Made by a program: the position numbers and the translations under genes
Shown here: piece after piece, positions 8,194 through 16,380 of the stretch
Layout of the letters: each line of letters opens with the position of its first letter
Numbering within the stretch: the first letter of the stretch is position 1
NCBI GenBank assembly: GCA_038746605.1
Contig: JBCDKM010000005.1
Location: 191,711 to 255,710 of the forward strand
From: Rubricoccus sp038746605
Lineage (GTDB): Bacteria > Bacteroidota > Rhodothermia > Rhodothermales > Rubricoccaceae
Direction: 5' to 3'
DNA: 64,000 nucleotides
Notes under the pieces: model-generated
What the model was told of the DNA's origin: nothing
Databases searched by the model: none
Seen by the model: the letters and a program-made list of their open reading frames with translations, nothing else

Positions 8194-10824
8194 ATGCTCC
8201 GACTCGCCGCGCTGGCGCTCTTCCTCGCCGCGCCCCTCGTCGCCCAGGCCGACGACCACACGACCACTCTCACCGCGCCGGATGGCAACACCGTCGAGAT
8301 CGTCCGCGACGAGTGGGGCGTGCCCCACATCTACGGCCCGACCGAGACCGCCGCGTTCTACGGCCAGGGGTTCGCCGTCGCGCAGGACCGCCTCTTCCAG
8401 ATGGAGACCTTCTGGCGCGTCTCCACGGGTCGGATGGCCGAGATCATGGGCCCCTCGGCGGTCGCCACCGACCAGGGCATCCGCACGGTCTTCTACACGC
8501 CCGAGGAGCGGGCGACGCAGTTCGATGCGCTCCCGGCGGACGTTCGCGCGATGCTGGACGCCTACATCGCGGGGATCAACGCCTACATCGATCTCGCGGA
8601 GAGCGAGCCGGACACGTACCTCCCGTTCGAGTACACCCAGTTCCCACTCAACACGATGCCCATCGAACGGTGGGACCGCGACAAGGCCGTCGCGACGTTG
8701 CAGTTTTTCATGCGCCGCTTCGGCGAGATCGGCGGGGATGAACTCGCGCGGCTGGCCGAACTCCAGGCGCAGGGCCCGGATTGGTTCGAGGCCAACCGGC
8801 CCATCAATGACCCCGAGGCGTACACCACGATCCAGGGCGGCGCCCTTGCCACGCGCCGTGTCCAGTCCGATCTCACGACATCCCTGACCATCGACCCGGC
8901 TGTAGCGGAGGGCGTTCGTGCTCGTCGCGAGGCCATCGACGATGACCTGGAAGCGTGGGGCGTGCCGCTCAAGTTCGGCTCCTTCGCGGCCCTCGTCCGC
9001 CCCGAGGTCTCCGCCACGGGAGACGCGATGCTCCTCGGCGCCCCACAGATGGGCAACCCGCAGCCCGATGAGAAAGCCATCACGAGCGAGGTCGAGATCG
9101 TCGTCGCGGGAGGCATCCACATCGCGGGCATGACGGTGCCGGGCATCCCGGGCGTCATCATCGGCCGCAATGGCTCGCAGAACGACCAGCGCGCCTGGAC
9201 ACTCACCACCGGCACGACGGACAACACGGACACCTACGCCGAGGTCCTCGGTCCGACCGGCCAGACGTACCTCTTCAACGGCGAGCAGGTGCCCTTCCAG
9301 CCTATTCCATCGGTGATCCAGGTCCTCGGCGGCGACCCGGTCGAGTACGTCGCGCTGCGGACGGTCCACGGGCCGGTCTACGCGCAGGACGCAGCCAACG
9401 GCCTCGCGTTCTCCTGGCGCTACACCTTCTGGAACCGAGAGCTGGAGATGGTGGAGGCGTTCTACGCCGCCTGGAACTCGACGAGCCTCGCCGACTGGCA
9501 GCAGGTCGCGAGCGAGATCCCGATGTCGTTCAACATCTTTTACGCCGACACGGACCAGAACCTCGCGTACTGGCACGTCGGGGCGTACCCGGTGCGGCCA
9601 GGGGACCCGCGTCTTCCCGCGATGGGAACGGGGGATGAGGAGTGGCTCGGCTTCGTGGACTTTGCGGACCAGCCGCAGGCGGTCAACTTTGACCAGCCGG
9701 TCCTCGTGAACTGGAACAACAAGCCCGAGGCGAGCTGGAACCAGGGCGACAACATGCCGTGGACGGACACGCGCCCCGGCGGCTACACGCGCACGTTCGA
9801 CGGCGCGAGGTTCCTGTCGGACCACCTCACGGCGGCTGCCGGGACGGGCGCGGGGATCACCTTCGAGGAGGTCCAGGAGTTGAACCGCGTCGTCCGCTCG
9901 AATCCTCTCTACCCAGAGTATCCGGGCACCTTCCAGCAGGTTCTGTCCTTCGGGACGAACGAAGTCACACGAGCCGAAAGTGTCACGCCTCCGGGCCAGA
10001 GCGGCTTCATCTCCGCCTCGGGTGTGCCGTCGCCCCACTTCGCGGATCAGTGGCCGCTCTTCCTTTCCTCCATTGGGCCAGGGCCGATCCTGATGAAGGA
10101 CTTCACGTACTCGGCGGACGTGGAGGCGTCGATCACGCCCGAGGCCATCGCGTTGCCCGCGGGCGTGCAGAACCGCATCGAGTTCGAAGTGCGCGCCCGC
10201 AACACGACAGCCGAGACACAAGAGGTCGTGGTGATGACGACGATCACTCTCCCAGACGGCAGGACCTTCGGGCCGCTCTTCGGCCCACGCGAGGTCACGC
10301 TCGGCGTCGGGGAGGGTATCGGCCCAGCACCGATCCGCCAGACGATCCCGCGCGGCGCGCTAGAGGGAGGCTACACGCTCTCGGTGCTCGTGATGGACGC
10401 CGCCTCGGGCGAGACGGTCGACAGCGACGCGTTCGACTTCGCGATTGGTGCTCCCACGACATCGAAGGCCGCGCCCGGGCAGGTGCTTCCGCCTGTTCCC
10501 GCGCCCGAGGGCTGGGAGTCGGTCGAGCTCGCTCCCGAGGCGGCCCCTCTCGCGACAGCCGCCGCGCTCGCGCTGGACGCTCCGTATCCGAACCCCGCCG
10601 TGGGAACGGTGACGGTGCCGTTCGAACTGGAAGCCGAGCAGCGGGTCCACCTCGCGGTCTTCGACGCGTTGGGCCGCGAGGTCGTCGTCCTTGAGGAAGG
10701 CCGCTACGAAGCGGGGCCGCATGAGGTCGCGTTGGACGCGAGCGCCCTCGCGCCCGGCGTGTATCTCCTCCGCCTCGACGCGGGCGGGGACGTGCTCACG
10801 CGGCGGCTCGTGATCGCGCGCTGA
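8194..10824 (+). CDS. secreted penicillin-acylase-family hydrolase with T9SS sorting domain
   Basis: After a signal peptide (residues 1-18), the region WGVPHIYG...AFYGQGFAVAQDRLFQME is the hallmark alpha-chain start of S45 Ntn-hydrolases. The likely autoprocessing nucleophile is Ser263 in KFGS|FAALV, followed by the beta-chain pattern ATGDAMLLGAPQMG. Roughly residues 640-770 form an Ig-like beta domain, and the last ~80 residues are a T9SS-type C-terminal sorting domain (PYPNPAVG, FDALGRE, LAPGVYLLRL, TRRLVIAR). Predicted role: extracellular or surface-attached acylase cleaving N-acyl amides such as acyl-homoserine lactones or beta-lactam side chains; the substrate cannot be told from sequence. 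The ATG at 8194 was chosen because it starts the signal peptide; the longer frame reads through the promoter. Confidence 0.85.
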   Translation: MLRLAALALFLAAPLVAQADDHTTTLTAPDGNTVEIVRDEWGVPHIYGPTETAAFYGQGFAVAQDRLFQMETFWRVSTGRMAEIMGPSAVATDQGIRTVFYTPEERATQFDALPADVRAMLDAYIAGINAYIDLAESEPDTYLPFEYTQFPLNTMPIERWDRDKAVATLQFFMRRFGEIGGDELARLAELQAQGPDWFEANRPINDPEAYTTIQGGALATRRVQSDLTTSLTIDPAVAEGVRARREAIDDDLEAWGVPLKFGSFAALVRPEVSATGDAMLLGAPQMGNPQPDEKAITSEVEIVVAGGIHIAGMTVPGIPGVIIGRNGSQNDQRAWTLTTGTTDNTDTYAEVLGPTGQTYLFNGEQVPFQPIPSVIQVLGGDPVEYVALRTVHGPVYAQDAANGLAFSWRYTFWNRELEMVEAFYAAWNSTSLADWQQVASEIPMSFNIFYADTDQNLAYWHVGAYPVRPGDPRLPAMGTGDEEWLGFVDFADQPQAVNFDQPVLVNWNNKPEASWNQGDNMPWTDTRPGGYTRTFDGARFLSDHLTAAAGTGAGITFEEVQELNRVVRSNPLYPEYPGTFQQVLSFGTNEVTRAESVTPPGQSGFISASGVPSPHFADQWPLFLSSIGPGPILMKDFTYSADVEASITPEAIALPAGVQNRIEFEVRARNTTAETQEVVVMTTITLPDGRTFGPLFGPREVTLGVGEGIGPAPIRQTIPRGALEGGYTLSVLVMDAASGETVDSDAFDFAIGAPTTSKAAPGQVLPPVPAPEGWESVELAPEAAPLATAAALALDAPYPNPAVGTVTVPFELEAEQRVHLAVFDALGREVVVLEEGRYEAGPHEVALDASALAPGVYLLRLDAGGDVLTRRLVIAR

Positions 10825-10894
10825 GCCGGATCGCAGAACGCCCGAGGCCCCGCTGTCCGCGATGGATGGCGGGGCCTCGGCGTGTCCAGACGGC

Positions 10895-10928
10895 CCGCCT
10901 CGGGAGGTCTGTGGGCAGACCGAGGCGG
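10895..10928. repeat. palindromic CCGAGGCGG pair, long form
   Basis: Arms 10895-10903 and 10920-10928, 16-nt spacer containing an inner GTCTG/CAGAC stem. It sits between convergent genes, 2 nt beyond the M28 peptidase stop; a terminator role is likely. Confidence 0.9.
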
Positions 10929-10930
10929 GC

Positions 10931-12493
10931 CTAGTCGAAGCCGGTGCCGGAGACCTGCGGGCGTGCGTCCGTGTTGGCGGCGTGCCAGGCCGTGCCGAAG
11001 ATCAACCGCGAGATCCGGGCCAGCCGCTCGTAGTCGATCTTGTCCGCGCTATCGCCGACGCCGTGGTAGTCCTCGTGCGTGCCGGTGAAGTAGAAGATGA
11101 ACGGGATGCCTTGCTTGCCGAAGTTCCAGTGGTCCGAGCGGCGGTAGAACTGGTTGGGGTCGTCCGGCGAGTTGAAGCGGTCGGAGAGGAAGAGGCTGGT
11201 GCCAGAGATCTCGTTGACGGTCGCGTTCCAGTCGTGCAGGTCCTGGCTGATGAGGCCGCCGCCGATGATGTAGACGTACTCTGTCGTTTCGAAGCCGCGC
11301 TCCGGGTCGTACCGGCCGATCATGTCGATGTTGAGGTTGGCGACCGTGTTCTCCAGTGGGAATTGCGGGTCTACGTCGGCGTAGTACGCGGAGCCGAAGA
11401 GGCCCTTTTCCTCGCCGGTGACGTGCAGGAAGAGGACGGAGCGTCGCGGTCCGTTGCCGTCCTGGACGGCGTGCTGAAAAGCTTCGGCGATCTCCAGGAG
11501 GGCGACGGTGCCGGAGCCGTCGTCGTCGGCGCCATTGTGGATCCGATCGTCGCCCTCCTCTTTCGTGCCGATATGGTCGAGGTGAGCGGAGAGGATGACG
11601 ACCTCGTCCTTCAGGTCGGGATCCGAGCCCTCGATGAATGCGAGGACGTTCTCGGTCGTCACCCCACCGGTCTCGCGCTCGGTGGTGATGGAGAGTCTCG
11701 CGCCGGTGTCGCCGAGCGGCACCGCGTGGAGCGCTTCGGTGGTGGACGTTTTGGTTCCCATCAGCGTGGCAGCTACATCCAGGCCGGTGAGGAAGATCGC
11801 GCCGTCCATCGCGTCCTCGTCGGAGCCGAGGGACAGCTGGGGACGCGTCAGGTCTCCGGCCATCCGCTGGAGAAAGCTGGCGGCGGGCGTGGCAGGAAGG
11901 AGGACACCTCGTGCGCCCCTGTCTAGCAGGTCCATGGAGACGGACTGGATCGCGTTGTTGTCCGCCACGGTCGCGAGGACGTAGGCGCCGCTCACGTCCA
12001 TGCCGTCTACCTCGGAGGCATCGCCGACCCACATCAAGGGGGCGGGCTCATCGTCGGACTGCACCTCACCGAAGACCGGGAACAGTTCGACGAGTTCGCC
12101 CTCGGCCGCTGGCGCGCAGCCGCTCAGGACGGTCTCCCCGTCGCGCGTGGCGGTGTAGCTCAGGCTCACGGTTTGTGTGCGCGTGAGGGCAAACTCCTGG
12201 AGGTACGGCGCGAGGCTGTAGTTCTCCGCCGTGCCCGTACCCTTCGGTGCGATGCCCATCGCGGCGTACTGCCCGGCGAGGTATTTCGCCGCGAAGCGCT
12301 GACCGGGCTCGCCGGTATCGCGCCCCGCTAGGTAGTCGTCGGCGTAGACGTAGAGCTGACCGGCCAACTCAGACGGCGTGATCGTGGCCTGGTAGCGCTG
12401 GAGCATCGCCGGGTCCTCGATGGCATCCGGTGTTTGCGCGGATGCGCTCGCGGTGACTGCCAGCAGGGCGAGAGGAACTAGAAGCCGCTGCAT
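10931..12493 (-). CDS. secreted M28-family zinc aminopeptidase
   Basis: A signal peptide (MQRLLVPLALLAVTASASAQ) precedes a ~500-residue protein with all five M28 metal/catalytic motifs: SAHLDH, GADDDGSG, TGEEKGLFGS, NIDMIG and THEDYHGVGD. The segment before the catalytic core (about residues 120-270) corresponds to the protease-associated (PA) insertion seen in this family. Predicted function is removal of N-terminal residues from peptides outside the cytoplasm. Unlike its neighbours it has no C-terminal sorting domain, so it is probably periplasmic. It fits the proteolytic theme with the DPP IV gene at 21560. Confidence 0.88.
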   Translation of the reverse strand: MQRLLVPLALLAVTASASAQTPDAIEDPAMLQRYQATITPSELAGQLYVYADDYLAGRDTGEPGQRFAAKYLAGQYAAMGIAPKGTGTAENYSLAPYLQEFALTRTQTVSLSYTATRDGETVLSGCAPAAEGELVELFPVFGEVQSDDEPAPLMWVGDASEVDGMDVSGAYVLATVADNNAIQSVSMDLLDRGARGVLLPATPAASFLQRMAGDLTRPQLSLGSDEDAMDGAIFLTGLDVAATLMGTKTSTTEALHAVPLGDTGARLSITTERETGGVTTENVLAFIEGSDPDLKDEVVILSAHLDHIGTKEEGDDRIHNGADDDGSGTVALLEIAEAFQHAVQDGNGPRRSVLFLHVTGEEKGLFGSAYYADVDPQFPLENTVANLNIDMIGRYDPERGFETTEYVYIIGGGLISQDLHDWNATVNEISGTSLFLSDRFNSPDDPNQFYRRSDHWNFGKQGIPFIFYFTGTHEDYHGVGDSADKIDYERLARISRLIFGTAWHAANTDARPQVSGTGFD

Positions 12494-12508
12494 TGGGATC
12501 GAGTGCGT

Positions 12509-12542
12509 CCGCCTCGGTGCCTCCGTGGAAGGACCGAGGCGG
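12509..12542. repeat. palindromic CCGAGGCGG pair, long form
   Basis: Arms 12509-12517 and 12534-12542, 16-nt spacer. Located downstream of the DUF58 gene and upstream of the M28 gene (both on the minus strand). Confidence 0.9.
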
Positions 12543-12554
12543 AGGTGGCAGGTC

Positions 12555-13490
12555 TCAGTAGAGCCGTTTGCGCTTCTGGAGGTAGGCCGCGAGCGCGAGG
12601 TCGTACGGCTGGGCCGTGTCCAGCACTGCGTAGTCCGCCTCGATCTCGCGGCAGCGTCGGCGCACGTCGGCCACGAACGCCTCGGCGGCCTGCGTGTAGT
12701 GCTCGCGGAGTTGAGCGGGCTGGAGCGTGAGTTCCTCGCCCGTCTCTAGATCGCGGAAGCGGACGGGCACGTCGTCGAATGCGAAATGGCGCTCGGTGCT
12801 CGCGTCGAGGACGTGGAAGACGAGCACCTCATGCCCGCGATGCCGGAGGTGGCGCAGCGCCCGGACCACCTCGTCGGCGCCGTCGACGGTCTCGAAGAGG
12901 TCCGAGATGACGGTCACGAGGGAGCGGCGCGGAAGGCGCTCAGCGACCTCGTCCAGGGCCTGCGCCACGGCGGAGGCGCCCTGGTCCTGGTGTGGCGTCG
13001 GCGTGGCGCCGAGGATTCGGTCGAGCGTCGCGAGAAGACCCCGGAGATGCTGGCGCGTGGCGCGAGGCGGAAGGAGCGTGTGGACGCCGGAATCGAATGC
13101 GGCGAGGCCCGTCGCGTCGCGCTGGCGGACCATGAGCGTGTGGAGCGCGGCGGCGAGCGTCGCGCCGTAGGCCAGTTTGGAGACGCCCGCCGTGCCCGCG
13201 TAGCGCATGGAGGGGCTCGTGTCTAGCACGACGGCATGCCGCAGGTTGGTCTCCTCCTCGTACTGCTTGACCACCCAGCGGTCCTTTCGCGCCCACACCT
13301 TCCAGTCCACATGCCGCAGTCCGTCGCCGATGTTGTAGGGCCGGTGCTGGGCGAACTCGACGGAGAAGCCGTGGTAGGGGCTGCGGTGCATGCCCGTGAT
13401 GAAGCCCTCCACGATGAGCCGCGCGCGAAGCTCCAGCGAGCCGATGCGGGCGAGGGCTTCGGGCGTGAGACGGTCGGAGGGAGAGGACAC
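12555..13490 (-). CDS. DUF58/vWA-like protein
   Basis: The DUF58 signature is clear: GMHRSPYHGFSVEFAQHRPY...GDGLRHVDWKVWARKDRWVVKQYEEE followed by a vWA-like fold with the metal-site motif LDTSPSM (about residue 89). DUF58 proteins normally sit beside a MoxR ATPase and act as its partner. Here the only MoxR in the window is 8.3 kb away on the same strand, so the pair is split but could still work together. 311 residues is typical for the cytosolic (Bat-like, no TM) subgroup. Confidence 0.85.
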   Translation of the reverse strand: MSSPSDRLTPEALARIGSLELRARLIVEGFITGMHRSPYHGFSVEFAQHRPYNIGDGLRHVDWKVWARKDRWVVKQYEEETNLRHAVVLDTSPSMRYAGTAGVSKLAYGATLAAALHTLMVRQRDATGLAAFDSGVHTLLPPRATRQHLRGLLATLDRILGATPTPHQDQGASAVAQALDEVAERLPRRSLVTVISDLFETVDGADEVVRALRHLRHRGHEVLVFHVLDASTERHFAFDDVPVRFRDLETGEELTLQPAQLREHYTQAAEAFVADVRRRCREIEADYAVLDTAQPYDLALAAYLQKRKRLY

Positions 13491-13509
13491 GGGCGGTGGC
13501 TGGGTGGGT

Positions 13510-13529
13510 CCGCCTCGGTGTCGAGGCGG
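13510..13529. repeat. palindromic CCGAGGCGG pair, one mismatch
   Basis: Left arm CCGCCTCGG at 13510-13518; right arm TCGAGGCGG at 13521-13529. In a divergent intergenic region upstream of both the DUF58 gene and the HExxH membrane protein gene. Confidence 0.8.
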
Positions 13530-13651
13530 GCAGGGGGAGGGTAACGACAGGGCGGAGGCGTTTGGGTGGAGGCGGACACAGTTTCGGCGGGGCGGCCCTC
13601 GCGCGATGCCGGGCGCTTCAGGCCTGTTCGTCTGGGGCCGATACCGAGGGC

Positions 13652-14173
13652 ATGGAGATCACCATGCCCCGCGTCGATTGGGAGGAGTGGACCGTTACGC
13701 TGGCGATGCTGCCGGTGTGCGCCTACTTCTTCTTCGTGGACTGGAACGCGGGCGGGCTCATCGGCCTCCCGTGGTTTCTGTTCCATTCGCTGAACCTCAT
13801 CGCGCACGAGGCGGGGCACTTCTTCTTCCGCTTCTTCGGCGAGTGGATGATGTTCGCGGGCGGCTCCATCCTCCAGGTCGCGCTGCCGGGCATCATCGCG
13901 TGGAGCGCGCTCACGTGGAGTTCGCGTGCAGGCTTCCAACTCGGCATGGTCTGGGTCGGCCAGAGCCTGCTGGATGTCTCCGTCTACGCTGCCGACGCGA
14001 AGGCGCGCGCCCTCCCGCTCCTCGGTGGCCTCTCGCATGACTACCACGACTGGTACAACCTCTTGAAGCCCCTCGGGATGCTAGACCATGCTGGGGCGGT
14101 CGCGATGGGGTTCGTGATCGCCGCGCTGGTGGTGTGGGCCATCGGCCTGAGCGCTCCGAAGTGGACGGCGTAG
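13652..14173 (+). CDS. membrane protein with HExxH zinc-protease-like motif
   Basis: A 173-residue polytopic membrane protein (about four hydrophobic segments). The motif IAHEAGHFFF at residues about 43-52 matches HExxH, the zinc-binding motif of membrane metalloproteases such as site-2 proteases. A second conserved stretch, LLGGLSHDYHDWYNLL (about 128-143), could supply the third ligand. No PDZ domain is present. I recall similar short HEAGH membrane proteins in Bacteroidota and Proteobacteria without known function. The frame extends upstream through the palindromic repeat; the ATG at 13652 (or 13664) gives a sensible N-terminus. Confidence 0.65.
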   Translation: MEITMPRVDWEEWTVTLAMLPVCAYFFFVDWNAGGLIGLPWFLFHSLNLIAHEAGHFFFRFFGEWMMFAGGSILQVALPGIIAWSALTWSSRAGFQLGMVWVGQSLLDVSVYAADAKARALPLLGGLSHDYHDWYNLLKPLGMLDHAGAVAMGFVIAALVVWAIGLSAPKWTA

Positions 14174-14212
14174 GGAGGCATGGGGGATGAGGGGATTTCC
14201 CCCTTCGCCCAT

Positions 14213-14228
14213 CCCTCTTCCCCCTTTC
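14213..14228 (+). repeat. CT-rich 16-mer shared with the upp upstream region
   Basis: CCCTCTTCCCCCTTTC ends 19 nt before the pyrR ATG; an identical 16-mer lies at 36160-36175, ending 17 nt before the upp ATG. Confidence 0.5.
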
Positions 14229-14235
14229 CCCGAGG

Positions 14236-14243
14236 TAGCTTCG
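14236..14243 (+). promoter_or_regulatory. possible -7 element TAGCTTCG upstream of pyrR
   Basis: Matches TAnnTTyG, but no TTG lies at the expected distance and the ATG at 14248 follows after 4 nt. If real, the transcript would be leaderless or translation would start at the downstream ATG (14305). Confidence 0.2.
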
Positions 14244-14247
14244 CGGC

Positions 14248-14844
14248 ATGCCCGCAGCGCCGCCCCCGTCCCTCCAGCCCGGCGACCTCGTCAAGGCGCA
14301 CCTGATGGACGCCGACGACGTGCGCCGAACGCTCGACCGCCTCGCGCGGCAGATCGTGGAGCACCTCGACGACGATGCCACCGAGGCGGACCGGCTCGCC
14401 ATCATCGGGATGCAGACGCGCGGCGTGCACCTCGCGCGGAGACTCTGTCAGCGCATCGAGGCCTACGAGGACGTGCGCCTGCCGTTCGGCTCGCTGGATG
14501 CCACCTTCTACCGCGACGACCTCCGCCTCGGGCCCGCCGCGCCCGTAGCTGCGCCGACCGACATCCCATTCGACGTGACCGGCCGCCGCCTCGTCCTCGT
14601 GGACGACGTGATCTACACCGGTCGCAGCGTCCGCGCCGCGCTAGATGCGCTGCTCGACCTCGGCCGTCCGGCCAGCGTGCAGTTCCTCGCGCTCATCGAC
14701 CGGGGCCTCCGCGAGCTTCCCGTCGTGGCCGACCTCGTGGGCCGCGAGGTGCCAACCGCCCCCGGCGAACGGGTCCGCGTCCGCGTGGAAGAGATCGATG
14801 ATATCGACGGCGTCTGGCTCGTCGAGAAAGGACCCACCGCGTAG
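14248..14844 (+). CDS. pyrR: PyrR: pyrimidine operon regulator / uracil phosphoribosyltransferase
   Basis: A type I phosphoribosyltransferase with the PRPP loop RLVLVDDVIYTGRSVRAA (about residues 112-129), and the PyrR-typical segments GMQTRGVHLARRL and DATFYRDDL. PyrR senses UMP/UTP and, in Firmicutes, attenuates pyr operons by RNA binding; it may also have UPRT activity. Here it is followed 15 nt later by pyrB, the classical pyrR-pyrB arrangement, consistent with local pyrimidine control. The N-terminal ~19 residues before MDADDV are Pro-rich and may not be translated if the ATG at 14305 is used. The reading frame contains two single CCGAGGCGG motifs (14381, 14523). Confidence 0.9.
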   Translation: MPAAPPPSLQPGDLVKAHLMDADDVRRTLDRLARQIVEHLDDDATEADRLAIIGMQTRGVHLARRLCQRIEAYEDVRLPFGSLDATFYRDDLRLGPAAPVAAPTDIPFDVTGRRLVLVDDVIYTGRSVRAALDALLDLGRPASVQFLALIDRGLRELPVVADLVGREVPTAPGERVRVRVEEIDDIDGVWLVEKGPTA

Positions 14845-14858
14845 CGCTTCGCTCCGAG

Positions 14859-15869
14859 ATGCCTCAGACGACCAATCAGCCCGGAGCCCTCAACCATCGA
14901 CACCTCCTCGGACTGGCGGACTATTCGGCAGAGGAGATCCGCACGATTCTGGAGACCGCCGTCGCCTTTCGTGGCGTCATCGAGCGGCCCATCAAGAAGG
15001 TGCCGAGCCTTCGCGGCGTGACCTGCGTCAACCTCTTCTACGAGGCGAGCACACGGACCCGGCTCTCCTTCGAGATCGCCGAGAAACGGCTCTCCGCGGA
15101 CACCGTCAACTTCTCTGCGAGCGGGAGCAGTGTCAGCAAAGGCGAGACCCTCCGCGATACCGCCCGCAACATCGAGGCGATGAAGATCGACCTCGTGGTG
15201 ATCCGCCACAGGAGCGCGGGCGCGGCGCACTTCCTGACGCGATGCGTGGACTCCGTCGTGGTCAACGCAGGCGACGGGCAGCACGAGCATCCCACGCAGG
15301 CGCTCCTCGACGCGTCGTCCATCGCGAGGCTCGACATCCCGCGTCTCCCGGGCCTCGCCGCGTTCGATTTCTCCGGCCTGCGCGTCAGCATCATCGGCGA
15401 TATCGCGCACAGCCGAGTGGCCCGCTCCAACGTGTACGCGCTTACCGCTCTCGGCGCGGAGGTCACGCTCTGCGGCCCTCGTACGATGATGCCGGTCGGC
15501 ATTGAGCGCCTCGGCGCGCGCGTCACCGACCGGTTGGACGAGGCGCTGGAGGGCTGCGATGTCGCGATGGCGCTCCGCATCCAGTTGGAGCGGCAGGGCG
15601 CCGGGCCCAACGGCCTGTTCCCGAGCCTCCGCGAGTACCACGACCGGTTCGGTCTTCGTGGCGAGCACCTGGAGGCGAACCCGGATCTCTATGTGATGCA
15701 CCCCGGCCCGATCAACCTCGGCGTAGAACTGGCGGGGGAGGTGGCCGAGAGCGACCGCGCGATCATCTTGGACCAGGTCACGAATGGGGTCGCGGTGCGA
15801 ATGGCGGTGCTGTACTTGCTCGCGGGTGGCACCGCTGCGAGGATGCAAGAAGCGGGCGCCTCGGGATGA
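14859..15869 (+). CDS. pyrB: aspartate carbamoyltransferase catalytic chain
   Basis: Carbamoyl-phosphate + aspartate to carbamoyl-aspartate, the committed step of de novo pyrimidine synthesis. The carbamoyl-phosphate loop STRTRLSFE (about residues 62-70), HPTQALLD and the C-terminal HPGPINLGVEL are all present. Length of 336 residues is slightly above the usual ~310. No pyrI regulatory chain gene follows, so it is probably an unregulated trimer or a DHO-associated type. The stop codon overlaps the start of the next gene (ATGA at 15866-15869), indicating translational coupling. Confidence 0.95.
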   Translation: MPQTTNQPGALNHRHLLGLADYSAEEIRTILETAVAFRGVIERPIKKVPSLRGVTCVNLFYEASTRTRLSFEIAEKRLSADTVNFSASGSSVSKGETLRDTARNIEAMKIDLVVIRHRSAGAAHFLTRCVDSVVVNAGDGQHEHPTQALLDASSIARLDIPRLPGLAAFDFSGLRVSIIGDIAHSRVARSNVYALTALGAEVTLCGPRTMMPVGIERLGARVTDRLDEALEGCDVAMALRIQLERQGAGPNGLFPSLREYHDRFGLRGEHLEANPDLYVMHPGPINLGVELAGEVAESDRAIILDQVTNGVAVRMAVLYLLAGGTAARMQEAGASG

Positions 15870-16348
15870 GTGGCCTCGTGACGGTCGGCTGGCGGGAGTG
15901 GGTGGCGTTCCCAGACCTCGGCCTGCCCGCTGTCCGCTGCAAGGTGGACACGGGCGCTGCGACCTCCTCGCTCCACGCCACGCACATCCAGACACTCTCG
16001 CGCGGAGGGACGACCTGGGCGCGGTTCTCCGTCCGTCCGTTCTTCCGTCGGCATCGCACGATTGCCGTGATCTGCGAGGCGCCCGTGGTGGACGAACGGC
16101 ACGTGCGCTCATCCTCCGGGCACGAAGACCTGCGGCTCGTGGTGGAGGTGACGTTCCGGCTGGGCGTTCGCGCAGGATCCCCCGAGTGGCCCATCGAGCT
16201 GACGCTCGCCGACCGTGCCTCGATGCAGTTCCCGATGCTCCTCGGCCGAGAGGCGATGGCCGGGCACGTCGCCGTGGACCCGGGCGCGTCGTTCCGGCTC
16301 GGCAGAGTCGAGAACGCCCGCGCGCTCTACGAGGTACCGGAGGGCTGA
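15866..16348 (+). CDS. RimB-like retropepsin-type aspartic protease (PF05618 family)
   Basis: The short protein has KVDTGAATSSLHA (Asp about residue 29) and a C-terminal LLGREAM motif, matching the PF05618 family, once called 'ATP-dependent zinc protease' and now recognised as retropepsin-like aspartic peptidases. In many bacteria the family sits next to rimK and acts on the poly-glutamate tail of ribosomal protein S6. Here the neighbour is pyrB, with a 4-nt ATGA overlap, and no rimK is visible in the window. Placement suggests expression with the pyrimidine genes, but not necessarily a pyrimidine function. Confidence 0.75.
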   Translation: MSGLVTVGWREWVAFPDLGLPAVRCKVDTGAATSSLHATHIQTLSRGGTTWARFSVRPFFRRHRTIAVICEAPVVDERHVRSSSGHEDLRLVVEVTFRLGVRAGSPEWPIELTLADRASMQFPMLLGREAMAGHVAVDPGASFRLGRVENARALYEVPEG

Positions 16349-16354
16349 CCCGCC

Positions 16355-16374
16355 CCGCCTCGGCACCGAGGCGG
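16355..16374. repeat. palindromic CCGAGGCGG pair, short form
   Basis: Arms 16355-16363 and 16366-16374, between convergent stop codons at 16348 and 16381. Confidence 0.9.
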
Positions 16375-16380
16375 GCAGAC

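Noticed and set aside
8125..10221. Long minus-strand frame opposite the acylase gene
   Set aside because: Shadow frame typical of GC-rich DNA; the plus strand has a complete S45 hydrolase.
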